Shown: positions 17,399-27,252, counted from the stretch's first letter. The stretch is DNA of 64,000 bases from Mycolicibacterium moriokaense (GCF_003201655.1 NZ_QJJU01000001.1:124001-188000); one strand, 5' to 3'. Numbers and translations are program-made. The notes: generated by a model from the sequence alone, not told the origin.

Positions 17399-18856
17399 TC
17401 AGGTGCCACAGAAGGTTCGATAGGCGCCGAAATCGTCGGGCGCCGCTTCGGCGTAGCGCTCAAGGCCTTGCCGTTCCGCAAATGGCGCCGTGACCGCCGC
17501 GAGCAGCCGGGAAAACGGAACGAGATCGCCTGCCGTGGCCGCGGTCAGTGCCTCCTCGACCAGATGGTTTCGCGGGATATACACCGGATTGACCCGGTCC
17601 ATCACGCCCGCGTCGGGACCGAGTGCCCGCCAGCGCGCCAGCCAACCGTCGAAGGCGGCAAGGTCGACGAACAGCCCGCGCACCGGTTCGACATCGCCGC
17701 CCGCCGCTCGGCCGAGAAGACGGTAGAACGACGTGTGGTCGACGTGGCTTTGGAGGAGTTGCTCGAGGAGTTCGGATATCAACGGCGTCGCCGCGTCGTC
17801 GTCGATGCCGCCGAGGCCGAGCTTGGCGCGCATTCCAGCCGACCATGCTGCGCCGTACTGGCGGGCGAAACCGTCGAGCGACTCCTGCGCGAGGGCGACT
17901 GCCTGGTCGAGATCGTCGGCGAGGAGACCAAGCATCGTCTCGGCCAACCGGGCGAGGTTCCACGCCGCCATCGCCGGTTGGTCGCCATAGGCGTATCGGC
18001 CCCACGTGTCGATCGAACTGAACACTGTGGCCGGGTCGTACGCCTCCATGAAGGCGCATGGCCCGTAGTCGATGGTCTCGCCCGAGATCGTCATGTTGTC
18101 TGTGTTCATCACCCCGTGCACGAACCCGACGAGCATCCATTGCGCCACAAGCGACGCCTGGGCGGTGACGACCGCATCGAACAGCGCGCGATACGGGTTG
18201 TCCGCCCCGGCGGACTGGGGGTGGTGCCGGGAAATAGCGTGATCGGCGAGGCGCCGCACCAGCGCGATATCGCCGGCCGTCGCGGCGTATTGAAAGCTGC
18301 CAACGCGCAGATGGCTGCTCGCCACCCTCGTCAGCACCGCTCCGGGAAGCACGGTCTCTCGACGGACCGGGCGCCCGGTACCCACCACCGAGAGGGACCT
18401 AGTGGTGGGGATGCCGAGCGCGTGCATGGACTCGCTGACGATGTATTCGCGCAGCATCGGGCCGATGGCGGCCAGGCCGTCGCCGCCTCGCGCGAAGGGC
18501 GTCGCTCCCGAACCCTTGAGGTGAAGGTCGCGGAGCGTCCCGCCGGAGGCGATTTCGCCGAGCAGAAGCGCGCGACCATCGCCAAGCCGCGGCACGAAGC
18601 CGCCGAATTGGTGGCCTGCGTAGGCCTGTGCCACCGGTGTGGCACCGTCGGGCACCCGGTTGCCGATCAAGAACTGCACGCCTGCGGGGCCCGTCAGCCA
18701 GGCCGCGTCCAGACCCAGGTCGGCGGCCAACCGCTCATTGAGCACGAGCAGCCGCGGGTCGGGAGCCGCCTCGGCCCGCCAGCGCACAGCCATCTCCGGT
18801 AGTTCGCGCGAGAAGCGGTCGTCCAGGACGACGGTGGCATCCGATGCAACGCTCAC
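17399..18856 (-). CDS. selO: Protein adenylyltransferase SelO (YdiU/UPF0061)
   Basis: The 485-aa length and motifs match the SelO pseudokinase family, which AMPylates proteins: [55 protein letters not shown], and the active-site segment [20 protein letters not shown] with GPCAFME. SelO transfers AMP from ATP to Ser/Thr/Tyr in an inverted ATP-binding mode and is linked to redox homeostasis. The C-terminus ends TFCGT, so the penultimate selenocysteine position of eukaryotic SelO is a Cys here. It converges with the CitE-like gene. Confidence 0.93.
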   Translation of the reverse strand: MSVASDATVVLDDRFSRELPEMAVRWRAEAAPDPRLLVLNERLAADLGLDAAWLTGPAGVQFLIGNRVPDGATPVAQAYAGHQFGGFVPRLGDGRALLLGEIASGGTLRDLHLKGSGATPFARGGDGLAAIGPMLREYIVSESMHALGIPTTRSLSVVGTGRPVRRETVLPGAVLTRVASSHLRVGSFQYAATAGDIALVRRLADHAISRHHPQSAGADNPYRALFDAVVTAQASLVAQWMLVGFVHGVMNTDNMTISGETIDYGPCAFMEAYDPATVFSSIDTWGRYAYGDQPAMAAWNLARLAETMLGLLADDLDQAVALAQESLDGFARQYGAAWSAGMRAKLGLGGIDDDAATPLISELLEQLLQSHVDHTSFYRLLGRAAGGDVEPVRGLFVDLAAFDGWLARWRALGPDAGVMDRVNPVYIPRNHLVEEALTAATAGDLVPFSRLLAAVTAPFAERQGLERYAEAAPDDFGAYRTFCGT

Positions 18857-18905
18857 TTCACAGAGATTACGGATGCGGTCTTGCCGTCACACCTACACTG
18901 GGCCG

Positions 18906-19145
18906 ATGCGACGGCCCTTGATCGCGGCGCTTTCCGCGATAGCGCTGACGGCGGCGATGGCACCGGTGCCAAGTGGGCCACCACCCGGCACGTGCCCGCC
19001 GGGTGAAACCGGAGCCGCAACCACCTGCGCACCGTTCTGCCTCCCTGGCAGATATTTCGACTACGATCACACCGGGTTGTGTCTTCTCGACCCGCCACCG
19101 CCGCCGCAGCCGAATGGCGTTGTGCTGCAATCCGTTCTGAGTTAG
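18906..19145 (+). CDS. Small secreted Cys- and Pro-rich protein
   Basis: This 79-aa product begins MRRPLIAALSAIALTAAMA, a typical short signal peptide, followed by a mature part with Pro-rich ends (VPSGPPPG, PPPPPQP) and four Cys residues in the middle (GTCPPGE, ATTCAPFCLPG, GLCLL), which could form two disulphides. The ATG at 18906 lies about 50 bp from the divergent selO start. No family is recognised; small exported proteins of this sort are common in mycobacteria. Real translation is likely from the clean signal peptide. Confidence 0.6.
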   Translation: MRRPLIAALSAIALTAAMAPVPSGPPPGTCPPGETGAATTCAPFCLPGRYFDYDHTGLCLLDPPPPPQPNGVVLQSVLS

Positions 19146-19150
19146 CCGAA

Positions 19151-19708
19151 TTAGCGGCGCGCTGATCCCGTCAGCGGACCGCCGTTTGACGCAGCCAGCA
19201 CGCAGATGACGGTGCTTGGCAGGGGATTGGCCGACGTCCTGTCCTGATTGGAGTCGATCAGGTACGTCACCACGAGCGGGCCGCCGCCGACGGCTTGGCC
19301 GGTGTATCGGGTCAATCCCGCGCCACACTCGCGATCGGCGACGTCGGCGATGGCGGCATCGACCCCCACGTCGACACGCTGGTAGACCTCCGCCGCGTGC
19401 GCGACCGCGCAATCGACGACGGACACGGTCACCACGCCAGGATCGGTCGGTGGTGGATCAGCAAGGCATTCGCCGACTTGGAGGTCAATCCACTTCTCGG
19501 TCCTGGCGGCCTGCGAAGTGGGCGGGGCAGTGACGGTCGTGGTGACGGTGGCCTGGGGGGAGGTGGTCGAGGCCGGACTTGTCGACGTCGCGTCTGAACT
19601 GCCCGCGCCGCCGCTGCAAGCCGTGAGCGCCAGCGCGGCCAGAGCGACGCCAAGATAACGACAAGAATCTTCCAAGGCACACATCGAATGCTTTGCAGAA
19701 CCCATCAC
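19151..19708 (-). CDS. Lipoprotein with septum-formation-like domain
   Basis: The 185-aa protein has a lipobox (LALTAC, Cys31), a Ser/Thr-rich linker, and a C-terminal domain that resembles the septum-formation/DUF4190-associated family: WIDLQVGECLADPP, VVDCAVAHAAEVYQRVDV, RECGAGLTRYTG and STVICVLAA. The Cys residues probably form disulphides outside the membrane. The start may be GTG 19708, ATG 19705 or ATG 19684. Divergent from the next lipoprotein gene, with about 30 bp between the starts. Its stop is 6 bp from that of the small secreted protein. Function unknown; the domain name is a weak match. Confidence 0.65.
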   Translation of the reverse strand: MMGSAKHSMCALEDSCRYLGVALAALALTACSGGAGSSDATSTSPASTTSPQATVTTTVTAPPTSQAARTEKWIDLQVGECLADPPPTDPGVVTVSVVDCAVAHAAEVYQRVDVGVDAAIADVADRECGAGLTRYTGQAVGGGPLVVTYLIDSNQDRTSANPLPSTVICVLAASNGGPLTGSARR

Positions 19709-19735
19709 CTAGTCCGACCCAGAGTGAGATCGATT

Positions 19736-20308
19736 GTGCCTGATTTGCCTGTGACCACCCGAATCAAGGCAGTGACGCTCGCAGCGCTCGTCGCCGTGGT
19801 GTGTGCCGCATGTGGGTCGACGACAACCGAATCGGCAGGCTCGATCGTGCCCGTCAGCGTCGACTGCGGCATGCAGGTACCCGGCCCGGGCGGTGCTAGC
19901 GGACTGTTCGCCGAGATCCCCGGCTTTACGGTCTCAGAGATCTGTCCTGCCGACGTCGATCCGTCCTTCGCCACTGCGCAGTTCGACAGCCTCGCTGCTG
20001 GCCTGGTGAGCCAGAACGGAAATCCGATCCTGAGAGTGCTTGCTGGCCAACTGAAGTCAGGCAGCGGCCACGACTTCATCCTGACGTATCTAGGAAAGCT
20101 GGCCGACCAGACACGTCAAGGCGTCGGCGCGCCCAGCGAAATCGAAGAACTCGGTGGACATGCAGCGAGGCACTTCAATATCCCGCTGGTAACCGACGGA
20201 TATCTCTACGCGGACGGGCGGCGGGTCGTCATTGCCTATGTCGCGGCGGGCGCGCCACCGGCGACAGTCGAAGATGCGCTCACCGAGATTCTCGACAACG
20301 TGGGCTGA
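19736..20308 (+). CDS. Mycobacterial lipoprotein of unknown function
   Basis: The product (about 190 aa) has a lipoprotein signal ending AVVCAACGS. The mature part contains VDCGMQVPGPGG and EICPADVDPSF (two Cys residues, possible disulphide), followed by an alpha/beta segment (FDSLAAGLVSQNGNPILRVL, then GHAARHFNIPLVTDGYLYAD and GRRVVIAYVAAGAPPAT). It looks like a compact extracytoplasmic domain. The start is GTG 19736; GTG 19751 (MTTRIKAVT) is equally possible. It diverges from the other lipoprotein gene and may share a promoter region with it. Confidence 0.65.
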   Translation: MPDLPVTTRIKAVTLAALVAVVCAACGSTTTESAGSIVPVSVDCGMQVPGPGGASGLFAEIPGFTVSEICPADVDPSFATAQFDSLAAGLVSQNGNPILRVLAGQLKSGSGHDFILTYLGKLADQTRQGVGAPSEIEELGGHAARHFNIPLVTDGYLYADGRRVVIAYVAAGAPPATVEDALTEILDNVG

Positions 20309-20406
20309 ATCTGGAGTACGACACTGCGTGCAGTCGCAGCGATGACTCTGGCGGCGCCCACTGGTCTACCTTCCGACCGAGACAACCAACTCATCGGGAG
20401 TAAGCC

Positions 20407-21063
20407 ATGGGCCTCATCCACATCGAGATGTTCGCAACCCTCGACCTCGTCGGGCAGGCCCCCGGCGGTCCCGACGAGGACCAGGAGGGGGCGTTCCCGT
20501 TTGGCGGCTGGCAGGCGCCCCTGATGGACGACGTCGCCGGGGCGCAGGTGGGTGCCGCGTACGAGGGCACGGACGCCCTCCTGCTCGGTCGGCGGACGTA
20601 TGACATCTTCGCGGCGTACTGGCCATACCAGGAGGGCGGCGAGGACGAGGAAGACGGGGCGATCGCCACTCTTTTTAATCGCGTCCCGAAGTACGTGGCC
20701 TCCCGCGGCAAGCCCGACCTCTCGTGGGCCGGGTCCACGCAGCTCGGACCGGATCTAGCGGGCGCGGTGCGTGAGATCCGTGACCGGCACAAGCACGTGA
20801 AGGTCGTCGGGAGCCTGAACCTGGTGCAGACCCTTCTGCGCGAGAAGCTCTTCGACCGCCTCGACCTCTGGGTGCACCCGATCGTGCTCGGCGTCGGGAA
20901 GAAGGTGTTCGACGGTGGCGCGGTGCCTACGAACGTCACACTCCTCGAACCTCCGGTGGCCAGCCCGAAGGGGAGCGTGTATCTGCGGTACGGACTCGCT
21001 GAAGGCACACCAGGGACGGGGGACATGAGCGCACCCGATCGCGGTGTCGGCCGCGACGGCTGA
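20407..21063 (+). CDS. Dihydrofolate reductase/RibD C-terminal family protein
   Basis: The 218-aa protein has the RibD C-terminal/DHFR-like fold signs: a first strand HIEMFATLDLVGQ, DALLLGRRTYDIFAAYWP, a middle strand KVVGSLNLVQTLL, and FDRLDLWVHPIVLGVGKKVF. Members use NADPH; most small stand-alone ones have no known substrate. An insertion rich in Glu/Asp (EGGEDEEDGA) follows the AYWP motif. The start is ATG at 20407. The C-terminal 15 residues look unstructured. It converges with a small secreted protein gene 8 bp away. Confidence 0.8.
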   Translation: MGLIHIEMFATLDLVGQAPGGPDEDQEGAFPFGGWQAPLMDDVAGAQVGAAYEGTDALLLGRRTYDIFAAYWPYQEGGEDEEDGAIATLFNRVPKYVASRGKPDLSWAGSTQLGPDLAGAVREIRDRHKHVKVVGSLNLVQTLLREKLFDRLDLWVHPIVLGVGKKVFDGGAVPTNVTLLEPPVASPKGSVYLRYGLAEGTPGTGDMSAPDRGVGRDG

Positions 21064-21071
21064 AGTGCCTG

Positions 21072-21293
21072 CTAGTGCTGGGCCCACACGCCGTACGCCA
21101 CGTAGGGGTCGACACCGAACGGAATGTAAGGGTTCGTCCCTGCGGCAGGCAGCTGGGGGTGGACGGTGTAGGGGACGCCGGGCGGCGGCACATTCGAACC
21201 GCTCCCGGCATCGGCCAGTGCGGGGCCTGCGAGTCCGATGGCGAGTACCGCCAGTGCACTCGACACAACCGCGGCAAAGCTGAACTTCTTCAT
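21072..21293 (-). CDS. Small secreted Pro-rich peptide, MKKF type (copy A)
   Basis: The 73-aa product starts MKKFSFAAVVSSALAVLAI and is predicted to be cleaved after ALA near residue 27. The mature peptide is Pro/Tyr-rich (NVPPPGVPYTVHP, then NPYIPFGVDPYVAYGV) and has no Cys. The ribosome site is AGGAGG, about ten bases from the ATG. The signal peptide closely resembles that of the 55-aa peptide at 29574-29741 (MKKFGFATVIASGLAA), although the mature parts differ. Both have paired TCCTGCCA repeats upstream. Function unknown. Confidence 0.65.
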   Translation of the reverse strand: MKKFSFAAVVSSALAVLAIGLAGPALADAGSGSNVPPPGVPYTVHPQLPAAGTNPYIPFGVDPYVAYGVWAQH

Positions 21294-21346
21294 TTCTAAA
21301 CGCCTCCTGCAGTGTTAAACGTGCAGGTCGACGCCATTCATCCCGG

Positions 21347-21375
21347 TGGCAGGATGTTTACCGGGGCTGGCAGGA
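21347..21375 (-). repeat. Paired direct repeat upstream of secreted peptide A
   Basis: On the minus strand ATCCTGCCA occurs twice with starts exactly 21 bp apart (plus-strand TGGCAGGAT at 21347-21355 and 21368-21376). The nearer copy lies about 54 bp upstream of the start of the peptide gene. The 21-bp period places both on the same face of the helix, as expected for a dimeric regulator. The same arrangement lies upstream of the related peptide at 29574. Confidence 0.6.
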
Positions 21376-21538
21376 TCGCGACCGTCGACTAATAACTGCC
21401 AGGCCAGCAATGGCCGCCGCCCCGCGCGCGTTTGCCAGTCGCTAATCTCGATCGCAAGAGATGAGATCTGATCCGGTCCCTACGGTCATCGTCGACCCTA
21501 CGGGCGGAGCGGACAGTCATGCAATGAGGAGCAACCTC

Positions 21539-22429
21539 TTGACCCTCAACACCGTCGCGTTCGAGCTGGTACCGCCCAATGCGGACCTCGGTCGTGAGCA
21601 GGCATTGGAGGAAGCGCGCAAGGTGCTGCGGTTCTCCAAGGAAAGCGGCATCGACGACCGGATCCGACACGTGATGATGCCGGGGATGATCGATGAGGAC
21701 GACGACCGTCCCCGCGAGCTGAAGCCCCGCCTCGACGTGTTGGACTTCTGGAAGATCATCGAGCCGGAGCTGCCTGGGGTGAAGGGGCTGTGCACTCAGG
21801 TCACCGCCTTCATGGATGAGCCTTCGTTGCGCCATCGGCTGACCGATCTGCGCGACGCGGGTATCGAAGGCATCGCATTCGTCGGCGTGCCGCGGACCAT
21901 GAACGACGGTGAGGGTTCCGGCGTCGCGCCCACCGACGCGCTGTCGATCTACGAGGGGATCGTGCCCAACCGCGGTGCGATCCTGATCCCGACCCGCGAC
22001 GGTGAACACGGCCGGTTCAACTTCAAGTGCGACCAGGGCGCGACTTACGGCATGACGCAGCTCTTGTACTCCGACGCCATCGTGGGGTTCCTCAGCGAGT
22101 TCGCCAAGTCCACCGACCATCGCCCCGAGATTCTGCTGTCATTCGGCTTCGTACCGAAGGTCGAGACGCGCATCGGTCTGATCAACTGGCTGATCCAGGA
22201 CCCCGGCAACGCCGCTGTCGCCGACGAGCAGGCGTTCGTCAAGAGGCTGTCCGAAACCGAGCCCGCGCAGAAGCGGACCCTGACGATCGACCTCTACAAG
22301 CGAGTGATCGACGGCGTCGCCGACATGGGTTTCCCGCTCAGCATCCATCTCGAGGCGGCGTACGGCGCCTCGGCGCCCGCGTTCGAAACCTTCGCGGAGA
22401 TGCTCGACTACTGGTCGCCCGCCTCCTGA
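21539..22429 (+). CDS. Mycobacterial methylenetetrahydrofolate reductase (Rv2172c type)
   Basis: The 296-aa protein resembles the unusual mycobacterial MTHFR group (Rv2172c and its M. smegmatis relatives), which reduce methylene-tetrahydrofolate to methyl-tetrahydrofolate with NADH and lack typical flavin dependence. Visible features: TLNTVAFELVPPNADLG, GIDDRIRHVMMPGMIDED, KPRLDVLDFWKIIEPEL, and later FGFVPKVETRIGLINWLI. The start is taken as TTG 21539: AGGAG at 21527-21531 sits seven bases before it, and the product then begins TLNTVAFELVPPN as in Rv2172c. ATG at 21524 precedes the ribosome site and is unlikely. Confidence 0.75.
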   Translation: MTLNTVAFELVPPNADLGREQALEEARKVLRFSKESGIDDRIRHVMMPGMIDEDDDRPRELKPRLDVLDFWKIIEPELPGVKGLCTQVTAFMDEPSLRHRLTDLRDAGIEGIAFVGVPRTMNDGEGSGVAPTDALSIYEGIVPNRGAILIPTRDGEHGRFNFKCDQGATYGMTQLLYSDAIVGFLSEFAKSTDHRPEILLSFGFVPKVETRIGLINWLIQDPGNAAVADEQAFVKRLSETEPAQKRTLTIDLYKRVIDGVADMGFPLSIHLEAAYGASAPAFETFAEMLDYWSPAS

Positions 22430-22499
22430 TTTCGCCCAAACGGACAGATGGGCGGAAAAGTACGAGTAGATCGCACCATTTCGTCGAATTCGACATGTA

Positions 22500-25400
22500 A
22501 TGCCCGAGCCCTCTGTCCCTGAGCTGCGAAACCGCCTGGACGGCCTGACAATCCGCGACGCCGCCCGGCTCGGGCGCCGCCTGAAAAACTTGCGCGGCGA
22601 CGCCAATGCCGGGAAGCTCCGGCAGATCGCCGAGCAGTTCGTCGCCGCAGAGGCGCTGGTGGCCACCCGCGAAGCCGCTGTTCCCACAATCACCTTTCCC
22701 GACCTGCCGGTCAGCGATCGGCGTGACGAGATCGCAAGGGCCATCACCGAACACCAGGTTGTCGTGGTCGCGGGCGAAACCGGGTCGGGTAAGACGACGC
22801 AGTTGCCGAAGATCTGCCTGGAACTGGGCCGTGGTGTCCGCGGCACCATCGGGCACACCCAGCCGCGCAGGCTGGCAGCCCGCACAGTCGCCCAGCGCAT
22901 CGCCGACGAACTGGGCACCCCGCTCGGCGAGGCCGTCGGCTACACCGTGCGCTTCACCGATCAGGCCAGCGACCGCACACTGGTGAAGCTGATGACAGAC
23001 GGCATCCTGCTCGCCGACATCCAGCGGGACCGACGCCTATTGCGTTACGACACCCTGATTCTCGATGAGGCTCACGAGCGCAGCCTCAACATTGACTTCC
23101 TGCTCGGCTATCTGCGTGAGCTGTTGCCCCGCAGGCCCGACCTAAAGGTGATCGTCACGTCGGCGACCATCGAGCCCGGGCGGTTCGCTGAACACTTCGG
23201 CGGTGCGCCGATTGTCGAGGTGTCCGGGCGGACCTATCCCGTCGAAATCCGGTACCGGCCACTGGAGGTCCCCGCGCCGTCGACAAATGTCGACGATCCT
23301 GACGACCCCGACCACGAGATCGTGCGTACAGAGGTGCGTGACCAGACCGACGCGATCGTCGAGGCGATCGTCGAGCTGGAGAAGGAGCCGCCCGGTGACG
23401 TCTTGGTGTTCCTGTCAGGCGAGCGCGAGATCCGCGACACCAGTGAGGCATTGCGTAGTTCTCTCGACAATCACACCGAGGTGTTGCCGCTCTATGCCCG
23501 GCTGCCAACAGCGGAGCAGCAGAAGGTCTTCGCGCCGCACACCGGCCGCCGGGTCGTGCTTGCCACCAACGTCGCCGAGACGTCGCTGACCGTGCCAGGT
23601 ATCCGATACGTCGTCGACCCTGGCAGCGCCCGGATCTCCCGCTACAGCCGCAGGACCAAGGTGCAGCGCCTCCCCATCGAGCCGATCTCCCAGGCGTCGG
23701 CCGCTCAGCGCGGCGGCCGCTCGGGACGCGTCGCGCCCGGTGTGTGCATCCGCCTCTACTCGGAGGACGACTTCGAGTCGCGGCCGCGTTTCACCGACCC
23801 CGAGATTCTGCGGACCAACCTCGCCGCGGTCATCCTGCAGATGGCCGCCCTTGGGCTCGGCGACATCGAAGACTTCCCATTCCTCGACCCGCCCGAGAAG
23901 CGCAGCATCCGCGACGGCGTGGCGCTGCTGCAGGAACTCGGCGCCTTCGATGCCGTCGGCGCGATCACCGACCTCGGCCGCCGCCTGGCTCGGTTGCCTC
24001 TGGATCCGCGGGTCGGGCGGATGATCCTGCAGGCCGACGCCGAGGGATGCGTGCGCGAAGTACTTGTGCTCGCCGCGGCGCTGTCGATTCCCGACGCGCG
24101 GGAGCGGCCCGCCGACCGCGAGGAGGCCGCACGCCAGAAGCACGCCAGGTTCGCCGACGAGCACTCGGACTTCATCTCCTATCTCAACCTGTGGCTCTAC
24201 CTGCGCGAGCAACGAAAAGAGCGCTCAGGCAACGCGTTCCGACGCATGTGTCGCGAAGAGTTCCTGCACTATCTGCGCATCCGCGAGTGGCAGGATCTGA
24301 CCGGGCAACTGCGCAGCATTGCCCGAGACATCGGCATCCACGAATCCGACGAGGACGCCTCCCCTGCCAGCATTCATTCGGCTCTGGCCGCGGGCCTGCT
24401 CTCGCACATCGGCCTGCGCGAAGGTGACGCTCGCGACTACGCCGGCGCCCGGAACACAAAGTTCGTCCTCGCGCCCGGCTCGGTTCTCACCAAGAAGCCG
24501 CCGCGCTGGGTCGTCGTGGCCGAACTCGTCGAGACCAGCAGGCTGTACGGCAGGACCGCGGCTCGCATCGAACCGGAGTTCTTGGAACGGGTTGGCGCGC
24601 ATCTCGTCCAACGCACCTACAGCGAGCCAAACTGGGACGCTAAGCGCGGAGCCGTGATGGCGTACGAGCGGGTGACGCTGTACGGACTTCCGGTGGTTCC
24701 GCGTCGTCGCGTCAACTACGCGCAGATCGAACCGGAGCTCGCTCGTGAGCTGTTCATCCGGCACGCGCTCGTCGAAGGCGACTGGCAGACCCGCCACCAC
24801 TTCTTCCGCGACAATGCCCGGCTGCGTGAGGAATTGGAAGAGATCGAGGAGCGCGCACGCCGCCGCGACCTGATCGTCGGCGACGACGAGATCTACGCTT
24901 TCTACGATGCCCGCATCCCGGCCGACGTCGTCTCGACGCAGCACTTCGACGCGTGGTGGAAGAAGCAGCGGCACCGCACGGCCGACCTGCTGACATTCAC
25001 GCGCGACGACCTGCTGCGCACCGAAGATGCCGCCGCCGACCAGCCGGACACCTGGCAGGCGGGGGATCTGTCGCTGCCGGTGACCTACCGGTTCGAGCCG
25101 GGCGCCGACGATGACGGCACCACTGTGCACGTGCCTGTCGAGGTGCTCGCGCGACTCGGTGGCGACGAGTTCGCCTGGCATGTGCCCGCGCTGCGGGAGG
25201 AGTTGGTCACCGCGCTAATCCGGTCACTTCCAAAGGACCTGCGCCGCAACTTCGTTCCCGCACCCGACACCGCACGCGCGGTGCTTGCCACCCTGGAACC
25301 GGGAACGGAATCGCTGCTGCAGTCCTTGCAGCGTGCGTTGCGGCAGCGCACCGGTGTGCTGGTCCCGATCGATGCCTTCGACCTCAGCAAGTTGCCGTCC

Positions 25401-26399
25401 CACCTGCGGGTGACGTTCGCCGTCGAGTCGGCGGACGGTACCGAGGTGGCGCGCGGCAAGGACATCGAGGCGCTGCAGTACCAATTGGCCGGGCCTTCGA
25501 GACGGGCTGTCGCGGAGGCGGTCGCCGACGGCCTGGAGCGCAGCGGGCTGAGCGGCTGGCCCGACGACATCGACGAGCTGCGGCGCACCGTCGAGCGTGT
25601 CAGTGGCGGCCACACCGTGCGCGGGTACCCGGCTTTCGTCGATGCGGGCGGCGCGGTGGACATCCGGGTATTCGCGACGACGGCGGAGCAGGACGTCGCG
25701 ATGCGGCCCGGCATCCGTCGGCTGCTGCGGCTTGCGGTGGCCTCGCCCGTCAAAACCGTTGAACGCCAGCTGAATCCCCGCACCCGTTTGGTTCTCGGCG
25801 CCAACCCTGATGGTTCGCTAGGCGCTCTGCTCGACGACTGCGCCGACGCCGCGGTGGCGGTGCTGGCTGCGGCGCCGGTGTGGAGACAATCCGAATTCGC
25901 AGCCCTGCGGCAGCGAGTGGCCGACGCGCTGCCGTCGACGACGCTCGACATTGTCGGCCGGGTCGAAAAGGTGCTTGCCGCCGCACATGAGGTGCAGGTC
26001 GGACTGCCCGCTGCGTCACCTTCGGCGCAGGCCGACGCGATCGCCGACATCCGCGCACAGCTCGACCGGCTGCTGCCGCGCGGCTTCGTCACCGCGACCG
26101 GCGCGGCGCATCTCGGTGACCTCGCCCGGTATCTCACCGCTGTCGGCAGGCGGCTCGAGCGATTGCCGCAGGGCGTCAACGCCGACCGCGAGAGGATGGC
26201 CACCATACATACGGTGCAAGCCGCATACGACGAACTGCGGCATGCTCTTTCGGCTGCACGGGCGACCGCCGACGACGTCCGCGACATCGCGTGGATGATC
26301 GAGGAGCTGCGGGTCAGCCTGTGGGCACAACAACTCGGTACCGCGCGGCCGGTCAGCGAGCAGCGCATCTACCGGGCGATCGACGCCGTCACACCCTGA
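22500..26399 (+). CDS. hrpA: ATP-dependent RNA helicase HrpA
   Basis: The 1299-aa protein is a full-length DEAH helicase of the HrpA family. It has the P-loop GETGSGKTTQ at about residues 92-101, DEAH at 189-192 (LILDEAHERS), motif III VTSATIEPG, motif V TNVAETSLTVPGI and motif VI QRGGRSGRVAPG. After the helicase core come the ratchet/OB regions and a long C-terminal DUF3418 region ending near residue 1290. HrpA unwinds structured RNA, processes mRNA and rescues stalled or collided ribosomes. It starts with ATG at 22500 and is transcribed alone, after a 70-bp gap. Confidence 0.95.
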   Translation: MPEPSVPELRNRLDGLTIRDAARLGRRLKNLRGDANAGKLRQIAEQFVAAEALVATREAAVPTITFPDLPVSDRRDEIARAITEHQVVVVAGETGSGKTTQLPKICLELGRGVRGTIGHTQPRRLAARTVAQRIADELGTPLGEAVGYTVRFTDQASDRTLVKLMTDGILLADIQRDRRLLRYDTLILDEAHERSLNIDFLLGYLRELLPRRPDLKVIVTSATIEPGRFAEHFGGAPIVEVSGRTYPVEIRYRPLEVPAPSTNVDDPDDPDHEIVRTEVRDQTDAIVEAIVELEKEPPGDVLVFLSGEREIRDTSEALRSSLDNHTEVLPLYARLPTAEQQKVFAPHTGRRVVLATNVAETSLTVPGIRYVVDPGSARISRYSRRTKVQRLPIEPISQASAAQRGGRSGRVAPGVCIRLYSEDDFESRPRFTDPEILRTNLAAVILQMAALGLGDIEDFPFLDPPEKRSIRDGVALLQELGAFDAVGAITDLGRRLARLPLDPRVGRMILQADAEGCVREVLVLAAALSIPDARERPADREEAARQKHARFADEHSDFISYLNLWLYLREQRKERSGNAFRRMCREEFLHYLRIREWQDLTGQLRSIARDIGIHESDEDASPASIHSALAAGLLSHIGLREGDARDYAGARNTKFVLAPGSVLTKKPPRWVVVAELVETSRLYGRTAARIEPEFLERVGAHLVQRTYSEPNWDAKRGAVMAYERVTLYGLPVVPRRRVNYAQIEPELARELFIRHALVEGDWQTRHHFFRDNARLREELEEIEERARRRDLIVGDDEIYAFYDARIPADVVSTQHFDAWWKKQRHRTADLLTFTRDDLLRTEDAAADQPDTWQAGDLSLPVTYRFEPGADDDGTTVHVPVEVLARLGGDEFAWHVPALREELVTALIRSLPKDLRRNFVPAPDTARAVLATLEPGTESLLQSLQRALRQRTGVLVPIDAFDLSKLPSHLRVTFAVESADGTEVARGKDIEALQYQLAGPSRRAVAEAVADGLERSGLSGWPDDIDELRRTVERVSGGHTVRGYPAFVDAGGAVDIRVFATTAEQDVAMRPGIRRLLRLAVASPVKTVERQLNPRTRLVLGANPDGSLGALLDDCADAAVAVLAAAPVWRQSEFAALRQRVADALPSTTLDIVGRVEKVLAAAHEVQVGLPAASPSAQADAIADIRAQLDRLLPRGFVTATGAAHLGDLARYLTAVGRRLERLPQGVNADRERMATIHTVQAAYDELRHALSAARATADDVRDIAWMIEELRVSLWAQQLGTARPVSEQRIYRAIDAVTP

Positions 26400-26523
26400 G
26401 CCGGCGGTCGTTCCAGGCCGCACCGATTAATCCCGGCGGCGCACGGTATCTGAATCTATGCGGGCACCAAACCGCGCCGACGATGCAACGGCAGCGTCGT
26501 GCACTTCAACACCGAAAGCGAAC

Positions 26524-27252
26524 ATGACGTTGACGATCGCAGACAAAGCAATTCTGATCACGGGGGCCAATCGCGGTATCGGGCAGGCATTAGTCCAGGA
26601 AGCCCTGAATAGGGGCGCGAAGCGGGTGTATGTAGGTACGCGCAAGCCCATCACACACCCGGATGGGCGTGTGGTGCCACTGATTCTGGACGTGACCAAG
26701 CCAGATGACATCCAACGAGCGGTTGCGAAAGTCGGCTCCGTCGATGTCCTCATCAACAACGCTGGCCTGGCAATATACGACGATCTGAGCGATCCTTCGC
26801 TGCTAGAACAGCACCTCGCAGTCAATCTCTTCGGCCCCTACCGCATGATCCAGGCCTTCCTTCCGAAGTTGACTCACTCTGGCGGAGCCATAGTCAACAA
26901 CCTGTCGGTCAATGCCCTCGCCCCATTGCCGGTCATACCGGCCTACTCGGTCTCCAAAGCGGCAGCGTTCAATCTGACGCAATCGCTGCGGGTCCTATTG
27001 GCGCCACAAGGCGTGCGAGTTCATGCCGTACTGCTGGGGCCGGTGGATACCGACATGACCAGGGGCCTCGATATACCAAAGGCTGCACCGGAATCCGTTG
27101 CGCGCGGGATCTTCGACGGACTGGAGAAGGGCGAAGAAGAAATCTTCCCCGATGAATTTTCACATTCAATGGCCGAGAGTTGGCGCGTTGGCGTGGCGAA
27201 GGAGCTCGAGCGGCAGTATGCGGCGCTCCTCGAAGCAGTGGGTGCCGAGTGA
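26524..27252 (+). CDS. Short-chain dehydrogenase/reductase
   Basis: A 242-aa classical SDR: LITGANRGIGQALVQEA is the NAD(P)-binding loop, VDVLINNAGLA the NNAG motif, and AYSVSKAAAFNLTQSLR the catalytic Tyr-x-x-x-Lys. The start is ATG at 26524, giving the normal N-terminus MTLTIADKAILITG; upstream in-frame codons look non-coding. Its TGA overlaps the GTG of the DUF899 gene (GTGA), so the two are translationally coupled and probably functionally linked. Substrate unknown. Confidence 0.88.
   Translation: MTLTIADKAILITGANRGIGQALVQEALNRGAKRVYVGTRKPITHPDGRVVPLILDVTKPDDIQRAVAKVGSVDVLINNAGLAIYDDLSDPSLLEQHLAVNLFGPYRMIQAFLPKLTHSGGAIVNNLSVNALAPLPVIPAYSVSKAAAFNLTQSLRVLLAPQGVRVHAVLLGPVDTDMTRGLDIPKAAPESVARGIFDGLEKGEEEIFPDEFSHSMAESWRVGVAKELERQYAALLEAVGAE

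Noticed and set aside
17201..18802. A 533-codon plus-strand frame opposite selO
   Set aside because: SelO on the minus strand has all family motifs; the opposite frame is Arg/Glu-rich with no recognisable domain.
25085..26368. A 427-codon minus-strand frame opposite the end of hrpA
   Set aside because: Ser/Arg-rich shadow of the DUF3418 region; no start context or motif.
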